Assembly: GCA_002753185.1 (NCBI GenBank)
Contig: PDZX01000007.1
Location: forward strand, 1-64,000
DNA: 64,000 bases
Reading direction: 5' to 3'
Origin: Magnetococcales bacterium WMHbin3
Lineage (GTDB): Bacteria > Pseudomonadota > Magnetococcia > Magnetococcales > Magnetaquicoccaceae
Shown here: in pieces, positions 53,479 to 63,400 of the stretch
Numbering within the stretch: position 1 is the first letter of the stretch
How the letters are laid out: each line of letters opens with the position of its first letter
Translations under genes and position numbers: made by a program
Notes under the pieces: generated by a model
What the model was told of the DNA's origin: nothing
The model's input: the letters and a program-made list of their open reading frames with translations, nothing else
Databases searched by the model: none

Positions 53479-54927
53479 ATGCACATGCTGTTCGATCTGT
53501 TCAACGCCAGTGCCAGGCATATCGCCTGCGTCGTCGGGGTGAGCGGCCTGTCTCGACGGTTCAGTGCGGCATGCGAGACGATTCTCGGTTATCCGCCCGA
53601 TGCGTTGCCCTCCCTGCGCGACGCGTCGCTGGTGCATCCCGACGATCTGACCGCCGTGCTGGATGCACTCGATCAGGTACTCGGTCAGCGGCCGGTCAGC
53701 GATTTCGTCTGTCGCTGCCGACATCGGGATGGCGGGTATCGCTGGCTGGAATGGCAGGCCATCCGGGCAGGGGAGGCGATTCATGCCGTGGCGCGCGACA
53801 TCACGGAGCACAAGGCGGCTGTGGCGCTGGCCGAGGAGAGCGGTGCGGCCAGGAAGGAGTTCTTCTCCCTCATCGGTCATGAGGTCCGTACTCCCTTGCA
53901 TGTCCTGTTGGGCATGTGCGGCATTTTGCAGGAGAGCGATCTGACCCCGGAGCAGCATCATTATACCAACCTGATGCAGCAGGCCGGCAATACCCTGATG
54001 GGGATCGTCGATGACATTCAGGAGTTGTCACGGATCGAATCCGGCGGTATTGTCCCGCGCGCCGATGCCTGCCAGCCGGTCGCGATCCTGCGCGGGGCCA
54101 TCGAGGGGTTGCGATCCGTGGCATTGCAACAACAGGTGCGGGTGCGGGAACGGATCGAGGGGCATCTCGTCGATCTGGTGGTCCAGGTGGATCCGGCCTG
54201 TTTGCGCCAAGTCATGCACAACCTGATCGGCCATGCCATCAAATCGACCCACCACTCCCAGCTTACCGTCGCCATCTCCCTCTGGCCGGAGGATCGCCGG
54301 TCGCTGATGCTGACCATCGCCCGCGACGTGGACGACATTGCGCCCGATGGTCCGGAGTCGCGCGCGGAGCGCGGCGGGCTTGTCGGCGGCAATACGGGGC
54401 TTGCATTGGCTATTGCTCGCAAACTTGTGGCCGCGATGGGGGGCAGGCTGCGCGTGCGGGAGCGCGTGGGCGAAGGGGTGGATGTGGTCTGCATTCTGCC
54501 GGTCGGTGAGGCGGCGAGTGCGGCGTCGCCGGTCCTGGAAACCGGGGCCATGGAGATCCTGCTGGTGGAAAATTCCGAGGACAATCAGATTCTCTGCGAA
54601 GCCTATCTGAAACGGACCCCGCATCGCCTGACCATCGTCAATGATGGCATCGAGGCGCTCGATCGGGTGCAACGGCATCTGTTCGATCTGGTCCTCATGG
54701 ATCTGCGCATGCCGAACATGGATGGTCTGGAGGCGACGCGGCGTATTCGTCTTTGGGAACGGGAGACGGGTCGCGTGGCGCTCAAGGTGATTGCCTTGAC
54801 GGCTCATGCCATGCCGACGACATTGCGCGAATGTCTGGATGCTGGATGTGATGATTTGCTGCAAAAACCATTCGAGAAGGCGGATTTGCTGCGTATAATT
54901 AATGAAAATTATAAGAAACATCCTTGA
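53479..54927 (+). CDS. PAS hybrid histidine kinase-like protein with degenerate ATPase domain
   Basis: 482 aa from ATG 53479 (an open frame extends 24 codons further upstream; the start is uncertain). The order is PAS (about 12-115), HisKA with SLIGHEVRTPLHVL (His about 136), an HATPase-like domain (about 230-345), then a receiver (about 358-480). The ATPase domain is degraded: the N box reads NLIGHAIKST with His for the invariant Asn, and the G1 box lacks DxGxG. The receiver begins LLVENSEDN with Asn for one acidic residue but keeps the phospho-Asp in LVLMDLRMPNMDG. It may act as a phosphotransfer or scaffold protein. It is first in a four-kinase operon; the 53217-53400 leader is AT-rich. 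Confidence 0.85.
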   Translation: MHMLFDLFNASARHIACVVGVSGLSRRFSAACETILGYPPDALPSLRDASLVHPDDLTAVLDALDQVLGQRPVSDFVCRCRHRDGGYRWLEWQAIRAGEAIHAVARDITEHKAAVALAEESGAARKEFFSLIGHEVRTPLHVLLGMCGILQESDLTPEQHHYTNLMQQAGNTLMGIVDDIQELSRIESGGIVPRADACQPVAILRGAIEGLRSVALQQQVRVRERIEGHLVDLVVQVDPACLRQVMHNLIGHAIKSTHHSQLTVAISLWPEDRRSLMLTIARDVDDIAPDGPESRAERGGLVGGNTGLALAIARKLVAAMGGRLRVRERVGEGVDVVCILPVGEAASAASPVLETGAMEILLVENSEDNQILCEAYLKRTPHRLTIVNDGIEALDRVQRHLFDLVLMDLRMPNMDGLEATRRIRLWERETGRVALKVIALTAHAMPTTLRECLDAGCDDLLQKPFEKADLLRIINENYKKHP

Positions 54928-54954
54928 AGTGGCGACTGGTGGGTAGGGGATGAT

Positions 54955-57900
54955 GTGCCGATGATGAAAAGATGGCAAAAAAACGGTTTTGATCTGCTGC
55001 ATCGCCAACCCACAGCCTGGATTATTCTTGCGGTGGCCTTTGGTGTCACGCTATTCGTCTGGAGCATGACCGATCAGGTCGTGCGTGAATTGGCCCGGGA
55101 CCGCATGGCATACCGGGTCGAGGAGGCCCATCTTGCCATCGACAAACGGATGCTGGAATACGAACAGGTGTTGCGTGGCGGCGCGGGCCTCTTCGACGCG
55201 GTCGAGGATGTCAGCCGGTCGATGTGGCGCGATTACGTGAACAGGCTGCGCATCGAGACCTACTGGCCCGGGATTCAGGGGATCGGCTTTTCCCTGATGA
55301 TCCCGGCGGACAAACGGGAGGAGCACATCCGGCAAATCTGCGCGGAAGGTTTTCCCGGTTATGGCATCCAGCCGGACGGGGAGAGGAATACCTACAGCGC
55401 CATCATCTATCTGGAACCCTTCCGGGACCGCAATCTGCGGGCCTTCGGCTACGACATGTTCTCCGAGCCGGTACGGCGCGAGGCGATGGAGCGGGCGCGC
55501 GACAGCGGCGAGTCGGCGGTTTCCGGCAAGGTGACCCTGGTCCAGGAGACCACCAGCGACGTGCAGGCAGGATTTCTGATGTACGTCCCGGTCTATCGTC
55601 CGGGCATGCCCGCCGCCACGGTCGAGGAGCGGCAGGCGGCGATCAAGGGATTCGTCTACAGTCCGTTCCGGGTCAAGGACCTGATGCGCGGCATTCTCGG
55701 TCATGGCGTTCCCGCCCTGGATTTCGAACTTTTCGATGGCCCGGAACCGTCCCCGGAGCATCTGCTGTTCGCTTCCGGGGAGTTTGCCGACGAGGCGTCG
55801 CGCCCCCGTTTCCGGATCACCCGACAGGTCGAATTGCCGGGACGGGTCTGGACCGTGCGCTTCCAGAGCCGTCCGGAGTTCGAGGCGGAGGTGGAGAGCC
55901 AGCAGCCCATGGTGATGCTGCTCATGGGGACGTTGACCTCTCTTTTGCTGTTCGGTATCTTTCGCGCCCTGGCCAGAAGACAGGAGGACATCCTGAGAGA
56001 GGCGCGCCGCATCGGCATGGAGCTGCACCAGGTCGAGGCCCGCTACCAACGCATGGTGGAAAACATCGAGGAAGTCATCTTTCAGATCGATGCGGCGGGC
56101 TGCTGGCGATTTCTCAACCCGGCCTGGGAGGCGGTATCCGGCTTTGCGGTCGCCGAGACGCTGGGCAGGCGTTTTGCGGACTTTGTGCGTCCCGACGAAC
56201 GGCCCCGTTTGCTGGGGCAATTCCAGGAACTGGTGAAAAAGGAGACGGATGCCGTCCGGGAGGAGGCGTGCGGCATCCATCGATCCGGAGAAGAGGTGTG
56301 GGTGGAACTCTACGCCAGCGTCATGACCGATGAGCAGGGTCGCGTGGCGGGGATCTTCGGGACGCTGCGGGACATCTCGGCGCGGCGCAAGACGGAGCTG
56401 GCCCTGCGTCGGGCGCGGGAAGCCGCCGAGACGGCCAACCGGGCCAAATCGGAATTTCTGGCCAACATGTCCCACGAGTTGCGCACCCCGCTCAACAGCA
56501 TGTTGATCCTGGCCCGCCTGATGAGCGCCGATCGCGCCTTGACGCCCGATCAACGGGAGTCGGCCCAGGTGATTCATGAAAGCGGCACGGATCTGTTGCG
56601 GCTGATCAATGAAATCCTGGATCTTTCCAAGATCGAGGCCGGACGCATGGAGGTGGTGGCGGAGGCCATGCGTTTCGACGACTTTCTCGACGCCATGAGT
56701 CGTCAGTTCCGGCCGGTGGTGCTTGCCAGGGGGCTGGAATGGCGCACGGAACTGGAAGATGGCCTTCCGGCAAACTTGATCACCGATTGGATCAAGGTGG
56801 AGCACATCGTCCGCAATCTTTTGTCCAATGCCGCCAAGTTCACTGCCAGGGGATCGGTCGCGCTGCGCATTCACCGTCCCGCGTTGCCGCAAGCCGGGCG
56901 TATCGCCTTGAGCGTGACCGATACCGGCATCGGCATTCCCGATGACAAGAAGGAGTTGATCTTCGAGACCTTCCGGCAGGCGGACAGCGCCACCAGCCGC
57001 AAGTATGGCGGCACCGGACTGGGGTTGGCCATCGTCCGGCATTACTCCCGGATGCTCGGCGGCGCGGTCACGCTGGAGAGCCGTCTGGACGAGGGCAGCA
57101 CCTTTACTCTGCTGCTTCCGGAAGAGTTCCCCCATGCCGACAAGATCCGATCCGGCACGCCGCTGGATACGGTTTTGCCGGTCGCCGAGTTCCGCAATCC
57201 CCTGGTCACGGTCCTGGTGGTGGATGACGACGCGCGCAACTGTCTGGCCCTGGGCAAGATCCTGCAGGGCAGAGTCGGCCGGGTACTGGCCGCCGGGGAT
57301 GGAGAGGAGGCCGTGCGGATGCTGCATGACCAGCCGGAGATCCACCTGGTGCTGATGGACATCATGATGCCACGCATGGACGGTTATCAGGCCATGGAGG
57401 CGATCCGGCGGCTGCCGAGGTTTGCGAAACTGCCCATCATCGCCTTGACCGCCAAGGCCATGCCTGGGGATCGGGAACGTTGCCTTGCCGCCGGAGCCAG
57501 CGACTATTTGTCCAAGCCGGTCCAGGTGGAGCGTTTGTTCGCCTTGCTGACCGAGTGGCTGGGAAGCGTGGGCCTGGGGGATCTGGCGCCGGAGCGCCAG
57601 GAGTGGATGGCGCTCCCGGCATCGGAGGGTCCTTCGGTCGATTCTGGCGCACAGCTGTTGTGCAACGGTCATCCGGCCACCCTGCTCTTGGTGGATGACG
57701 ATGTCCGGGGCAACTTCTCCCTTGCCAGGAGTTTGCAGGATCGCGCGGGCAGGATCCTCATGGCCACGGATGGATTGAGCACCATGCGACTGATGCGCGC
57801 CTATCCCGAAATCGATCTGGTGGTGATGGATCTCCTGATGCCCGGTATGGATGGGTTTGCGACCATTGCCCGGATCCGCGGGGATCCCAGGCTGAGGAAT

Positions 57901-58086
57901 ACGCCGATCCTTGCCTTGACCGCCCTGGCCATGCCTGGCGATGAGCGGCGCTGCCTGGATGCGGGAGCGGACGATTATCTGAGCAAACCGGTGAATCCGG
58001 AACAGTTGTTCGGGAAAATGGTGGCGTTGTTATCCACCGGGTCCGGCAGGGCGGATGGAAGGGAGGCACGCAATGTCATGGCATGA
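54955..58086 (+). CDS. CHASE-domain hybrid sensor histidine kinase with two receivers
   Basis: 1043 aa membrane sensor. TM1 is at about 17-37, followed by a periplasmic CHASE-type domain at about 80-300 (contains WPGIQGIGFSLMIPA) and TM2 at about 318-338. PAS (about 360-475) is followed by HisKA with [16 protein letters not shown] (His about 506) and HATPase with NLLSNAAKFT, DTGIGIPDD and [10 protein letters not shown]. Two receivers follow (phospho-Asp in LVLMDIMMPRMDGY and LVVMDLLMPGMDGF). The start is GTG 54955 or ATG 54961, with AGGGG upstream. It lies 27 bp after the preceding kinase gene; the ligand is unknown. Confidence 0.93.
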   Translation: MPMMKRWQKNGFDLLHRQPTAWIILAVAFGVTLFVWSMTDQVVRELARDRMAYRVEEAHLAIDKRMLEYEQVLRGGAGLFDAVEDVSRSMWRDYVNRLRIETYWPGIQGIGFSLMIPADKREEHIRQICAEGFPGYGIQPDGERNTYSAIIYLEPFRDRNLRAFGYDMFSEPVRREAMERARDSGESAVSGKVTLVQETTSDVQAGFLMYVPVYRPGMPAATVEERQAAIKGFVYSPFRVKDLMRGILGHGVPALDFELFDGPEPSPEHLLFASGEFADEASRPRFRITRQVELPGRVWTVRFQSRPEFEAEVESQQPMVMLLMGTLTSLLLFGIFRALARRQEDILREARRIGMELHQVEARYQRMVENIEEVIFQIDAAGCWRFLNPAWEAVSGFAVAETLGRRFADFVRPDERPRLLGQFQELVKKETDAVREEACGIHRSGEEVWVELYASVMTDEQGRVAGIFGTLRDISARRKTELALRRAREAAETANRAKSEFLANMSHELRTPLNSMLILARLMSADRALTPDQRESAQVIHESGTDLLRLINEILDLSKIEAGRMEVVAEAMRFDDFLDAMSRQFRPVVLARGLEWRTELEDGLPANLITDWIKVEHIVRNLLSNAAKFTARGSVALRIHRPALPQAGRIALSVTDTGIGIPDDKKELIFETFRQADSATSRKYGGTGLGLAIVRHYSRMLGGAVTLESRLDEGSTFTLLLPEEFPHADKIRSGTPLDTVLPVAEFRNPLVTVLVVDDDARNCLALGKILQGRVGRVLAAGDGEEAVRMLHDQPEIHLVLMDIMMPRMDGYQAMEAIRRLPRFAKLPIIALTAKAMPGDRERCLAAGASDYLSKPVQVERLFALLTEWLGSVGLGDLAPERQEWMALPASEGPSVDSGAQLLCNGHPATLLLVDDDVRGNFSLARSLQDRAGRILMATDGLSTMRLMRAYPEIDLVVMDLLMPGMDGFATIARIRGDPRLRNTPILALTALAMPGDERRCLDAGADDYLSKPVNPEQLFGKMVALLSTGSGRADGREARNVMA

Positions 58087-60418
58087 TTCCAGGATCCTCG
58101 TTGTGGACGACAAGCCCGCCAATCTGATGGCGATGCGGCGTCTGCTGCTGCCCTTGCGGGTCGAAATCCTGGAAGCGCTCAGCGGTGAAGCGGCGTTGCA
58201 ACTCGTGCTGCGGCATGACGTGGCCGTGATTCTGCTGGATGTGGACATGCCCGGCATGGACGGCTACGAAGTGGCGGAAACGCTCAAGAATTTCACCGGC
58301 ACCAAGCATATCCCTATTATTTTTCTTACAGCCGCATTCAACGATCATCCTCATCTGATCAAGGCCTATGAGTTCGGTGGTGTCGATTATCTGGAAAAAC
58401 CTTTCGATGATCGTATCCTGCTGGCCAAGGTGAGGGTTTTTCTGGAATTGCACCAGGCCAGGCTTGCCCAGCAGCGGGCCATGGAACAGCTCGCCATCAG
58501 CGAGGCCAAGTTTCACGCCATGGTGGACCATGTCGGCATCGGCATGACGCGCGTGGATTTCGAGTACGGGCAGTTGCTGGAGGTCAATCAGGCGTTCGCC
58601 ACCATGCTGGGTTACGACTCGCCCGATGAACTCCAGGGCGTCAGCGTCGAGGAGATCACCCATCCCGACGACTTTACCGCCAACGTCGATCTGATTTGTC
58701 AATTGCGCGATCATGTCATTGATTCGTTTGTCTTGGAAAAACGTTATCTCACCAAGACCGCCATGGTGATCTGGGCGCGTGTGACCGTCTCGCGCATTCC
58801 AGGGCAGGAAGCCGGCCGGGAGTTCATGGTTTCCGCCATAGAGGAGATTACCTCCAGGAAACAGGCGGAAGAGATGTTGCGACGGGAAAAGAGACGCTAT
58901 GAAATGTTCCTGCGCACCGCCGGGGATGGGATCCACATTTTGGATGAGGATGGCGGCATCGTGGAGTTCAGCGACTCCTTCGCCGCCATGCTCGGTTATT
59001 CCCACGCCCAGACCGCCACGCTCAACGTGCTGGATTGGGATGTGCATATCCCCCGCGAGCAGTTGATCGGCGCGGTCCGGTCGTTGATCAAAAAACAGGC
59101 CTCGTTCGAAACCAGACATCGGCGCAAGGACGGCGCCATTCTGGATGTGGAGATCCATGCCCGTGGTTTCGAAATGGATGGCAAGCCGTTTGTCTACGCG
59201 GCATCCAGGGACATCACGGATCGCAAGCGCATGGAGGAGGAACTGGCCAAGGCCAAGCAGGCGGCAGAGAGCGCCAATCTGGCGAAAAGCGAATTTTTGG
59301 CCAATATGAGTCATGAGATTCGCACGCCGATGAATGTGGTGCTGGGTATGGCGGAGATGCTGCTGGAGACGGAACTGGACGCGCAACAGCGGCATTACGC
59401 CCAGACCATGGACCGGTCGGGCAGGGCGTTACTGGATATCATCAATGATGTCCTGGATTTTTCCCGCATCGAGGCCGGACGCCTGACCTTGCTGGAATCG
59501 TCATTTTCGCCGGGCCGGCTGGTGGAAGAGACCGCGAACATGATGCGGATCGCCGCAGGACGCAAGGGACTGGTGCTGGAGACGGCGCTTGCCGTCGATC
59601 TGCCGGAGTTCATCCTGGGTGACGACAACCGGCTCAGGCAGATTCTGATCAATTTGTTGGGCAACGCGATCAAATTCACCGAACGGGGCCGCATCGAACT
59701 GCGCGTGCTGCGCGACCCGGAGAGCACCGGCCATTTGTGCTTTTCGGTCGTGGATACCGGGATCGGCATCGCGCAATTACATCAGCAGCACATCTTCGGG
59801 CAGTTCACCCAGGCGGACACCAGCATCACCCGGCGCTTCGGCGGGACCGGGTTGGGATTGGCCATCTCCAGGCGTCTGGTGGAGATGATGGGTGGGCGCA
59901 TCTGGGTGGAGAGTGGTCTGGGAGAGGGCAGTGTCTTTCATGTTGTTCTGCCGGCGCGGGAAGTGCCTGCGACACGGGATGCGCGCGCCAAGGAGGCTGC
60001 GACCGGTGAGACGGGCCACATCCAGCCGCTTCGCATCCTTCTTGCGGAAGATGTCGAAGAAAATCAAATGCTTTTTTCCGCGTACCTCAAAAATACTCCC
60101 CATCGGTTGGATATGGTGAGCAACGGCCTGGAGGCGGTTGCACGGGTGCGGCGGGAAGTTTACGATATGGTGTTCATGGATGTGCAGATGCCCGTGCTGG
60201 ATGGCTACCAGGCCACGCGCCGCATTCGTGAGTGGGAAAGGGAGGCGGGGCGTTTGCGGCTCGCAATCGTCGCATTGACGGCCCATGCCATGGATGGCGA
60301 ACAGCAACGCAGCCAGGAGGCGGGTTGTGACCTGTATCTCGCCAAGCCGATCGGCAAGCGGGCGTTACTGGAAGTGATTCGGCATTTCGCCATCCGGAGT
60401 CGCGCGGAACAGGGGTGA
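58073..60418 (+). CDS. Hybrid histidine kinase REC-PAS-PAS-HisKA-HATPase-REC
   Basis: 781 aa cytoplasmic kinase. The N-terminal receiver has phospho-Asp near 56 (VILLDVDMPGMDGY). Two PAS domains follow (about 145-260 and 270-395). HisKA has [16 protein letters not shown] (His about 413), and the HATPase domain has NLLGNAIKFT, DTGIGIAQ and [10 protein letters not shown]. The C-terminal receiver has FMDVQMPVLDGY. ATG 58073 is chosen because AAGGGAGG lies eight bases upstream; it overlaps the previous gene by 14 bp. The C-terminal receiver is clearly paralogous to that of the degenerate kinase at 53479 (shared AYLK.TPHRL and RIR.WERE.GR). Confidence 0.93.
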   Translation: MSWHDSRILVVDDKPANLMAMRRLLLPLRVEILEALSGEAALQLVLRHDVAVILLDVDMPGMDGYEVAETLKNFTGTKHIPIIFLTAAFNDHPHLIKAYEFGGVDYLEKPFDDRILLAKVRVFLELHQARLAQQRAMEQLAISEAKFHAMVDHVGIGMTRVDFEYGQLLEVNQAFATMLGYDSPDELQGVSVEEITHPDDFTANVDLICQLRDHVIDSFVLEKRYLTKTAMVIWARVTVSRIPGQEAGREFMVSAIEEITSRKQAEEMLRREKRRYEMFLRTAGDGIHILDEDGGIVEFSDSFAAMLGYSHAQTATLNVLDWDVHIPREQLIGAVRSLIKKQASFETRHRRKDGAILDVEIHARGFEMDGKPFVYAASRDITDRKRMEEELAKAKQAAESANLAKSEFLANMSHEIRTPMNVVLGMAEMLLETELDAQQRHYAQTMDRSGRALLDIINDVLDFSRIEAGRLTLLESSFSPGRLVEETANMMRIAAGRKGLVLETALAVDLPEFILGDDNRLRQILINLLGNAIKFTERGRIELRVLRDPESTGHLCFSVVDTGIGIAQLHQQHIFGQFTQADTSITRRFGGTGLGLAISRRLVEMMGGRIWVESGLGEGSVFHVVLPAREVPATRDARAKEAATGETGHIQPLRILLAEDVEENQMLFSAYLKNTPHRLDMVSNGLEAVARVRREVYDMVFMDVQMPVLDGYQATRRIREWEREAGRLRLAIVALTAHAMDGEQQRSQEAGCDLYLAKPIGKRALLEVIRHFAIRSRAEQG

Positions 60419-60430
60419 CGGGAGACGCAA

Positions 60431-63400
60431 ATGGCAAGGATGTTGGCGGATCAGCTTGATCTGATCTATTTTTTTTATGGGTTGAGCTTTTTGATCCTGA
60501 GCGCGGTCTGCATGACCGTTGCCACGCGCGAGGAGTCTCGCATCCCATGGAAATGGCTCGGCGGGTTTGGTTTGGCGCATGGCATCGGCGAATGGTTGGA
60601 TTTGGCGGCCCTGGTGATGGGCGATTTGTCGGCGTTTCCGAATGTGCGGTTATCTGTTCATGTTGTTTCGTTTTTATTGTTGGCGGAATTTTCATTAAGA
60701 TTTTTTATTTCGAAAAAATATAGAAAATTTTATTTACCGGTCGCTGGTGTTGTTTTGTTTATTGTTATGTTGACGCAGGATGGCAACCACATCAACGCCC
60801 TGGTCCGTTACGGTGTCACGCTGCCCGCCTGCCTGATCGGGGCATGGTTCCTGTGGCGCACCTGCCCGCAGACGGATGCGCGGAGCCGAACCTGGTCGCG
60901 CCTGGGCGCCGTGGCACTGTTCGGCTATGGCCTGGTGGGCGGCCTGGTCGCGCCACCCAATTCATTCTTGATCTCTTCATGGATCCATACGGAGATCTTT
61001 ACCCAGTGGACCGGTCTGCCCATCCAGCTGGCGCGCGGCGGCATGGCGTTCGCCATGGCGGTGTCATTCATGGGGGTGACCGGATACGCTTACAAAAAGC
61101 ACTACATGGAGTTGTTTCTGGTCGGTTTCGCGATCCTGGTCGCCGGGGGGTGGATGCTGACGGACTATCTGGGCAACCTGTTCAAGGAGGAACAAAGCCG
61201 GGAATTGCGCGTCCAATTGGCCAGCCTGGTCAACCGGTTGAACCATGAAATCTTCACTGTGAACGGTGGCGTGATCGCCCTGGCCGGCATCACCGACACC
61301 CTGCTGGACGCGACCCCTCTCTCCCCGGAACAGCAGGATGTCGCCAATCTGGCGGTCGATCAGATGGCGGCCTCCGTCAAGGGGGTGGCCTATCTGATGG
61401 ATCGGACGGGTCTGGTGCTGACCTCGTCCAATCGGGATGCCCCGACCAGCTTCGTCGGCCAGAATTTCTGGTTCCGACCCTACTTCCAGCAAGCCATCGT
61501 CGGGCAAAACGGACATTATTTCGCCTATGGCGTCACCTCCAGGGAACCCGGTTACTATGCCAGCGCCCCGATTTACGGCAAGGGGAGACAACGGATCCTG
61601 GGGGTCGCGGTCATCAAGAAGACGCTCTCCCCCGAAGCATTGGGATTTTCGCAATGGGAAAATCTCTTTCTGAGCAGTCCGGACGGCATCGCCCTGTTGT
61701 CCAGCCAGGAGGGATTCGTCCCCACCCTTCTGTGGCCCGTTGCCCCGGCGACACTGCAACAATTGCATGACTCCAAACAGTTCGGTCCCCTGGTCGGCAA
61801 GGTCCCACTGTTCGAACAGGAGTTGCTCGATGGCGTTCATTTTCTGTTAAATTATAAACATTTTATTGTCGGTCGATCGGGGATTCACGAATCGGGTTGG
61901 TCGCTCATGGTGCTGAAGCCGGAAAAGAACGCGCATGTGCAAAGGTCCCTTGGTATCCTCATCTTGGTCCTGATCAGCCTGTTCATGATCGCCTATTATC
62001 TTCTGTTGTACCGGGAAACGACCTTGTTGCACGATGCCCGCCGCCTGGCGGAAAGCGCCAATGTCGCCAAATCCGCGTTTCTCGCCAATATGAGTCATGA
62101 AATCCGTACCCCCATGAACGCCATCCTCGGCATGATTCATCTGGCCCTGCAAACCGAATTGACCTCGCAACAGCGCCATTACCTGACGCGCATCGAGCAG
62201 GCCGGTCAGTCGCTGTTGCATATCATCAACGATATTCTGGATTTTTCCAAAATCGAGTCCGGCAGGTTGACCCTGGAAACCATTCCGTTCTCCATGGACA
62301 AGGTGGCGGATCATGTGACCGCCATGGCCGCCCCCAAAACCCGGGGCAAGGCCCTGGAACTGATCGTGGACGTGGATCCCGGCATTCCCGCCCTGCAGGG
62401 GGATCCCCTGCGGTTGGGGCAGATCCTGCTCAATCTGGTGGCCAACGCGGTCAAATTCACCGATGCCGGGGAGGTCTGTTTCGGGATCGCCTTGCGGGAA
62501 CGCCACGACACCCATGCCGTGATTGCCTTCACGGTGCGCGATTCCGGCATCGGCATGAGCGGGGAGGAGGTCGGTCGCCTGTTTCAGGCGTTCAGCCAGG
62601 CGGATGCCTCCACCACCCGCCGCTTCGGCGGGACCGGCCTGGGGCTGGCCATCAGTCGTCAACTCGTGGAGAAGATGGGGGGCTGTCTGGTCGTCACCAG
62701 CACTCCCGGCGAAGGCAGCCAGTTTCAGTTTCTGCTGAGTTTGCCGTATGCGCAAACCGAACCCGCCTCCGAGTCGCGGGTCGTGCCCGATTTCTTGAAT
62801 GGCAAACGGATCCTCATCGCCGATGATCATGCCCTGGCGCGCCGCGTGTGCCGTGACATGCTGCTGCCCTGGGGCTGCCGCGTGGCCGAGGCCGACAATG
62901 GCCGCCAGGCCGTGGCAAGCGTCAAACAGGCCATCGCCAACAACGCGCCGTTCGACCTGGTGCTCATGGATTGGCGCATGCCGGGCATGGATGGCATGGA
63001 GGCCATCCTCTGCCTGAAGAACGAACTGGGGGAGCATGCCCCACGGGTGATCCTGTTGACGGCTTATGGGCACGAGGAGGTCATGGAGGCGTCCATGCCG
63101 GAGGGCCAACCCAATTTTCTGCAAAAACCGGTCACGGCTTCCACATTGCTGGAAACCATCATGGCCATCTTCATGCCGCGCGTCATGCCGAAAAGCGAGC
63201 CATCGGCGCGGCATTATCGCATCACGGGCAATCTCCTGCTGGTGGATGACAACGCCATCAATCGGGATGTGGCGCTGGGTTTCCTGCGGCGGACAGACCT
63301 GCGGGTGGAGGTGGCCTGCCATGGTGCGGAGGCCATCGAGAAGATTTGGACGCAACCGTTCGATATCGTCCTGATGGATGTGCAGATGCCGGTGATGGAT

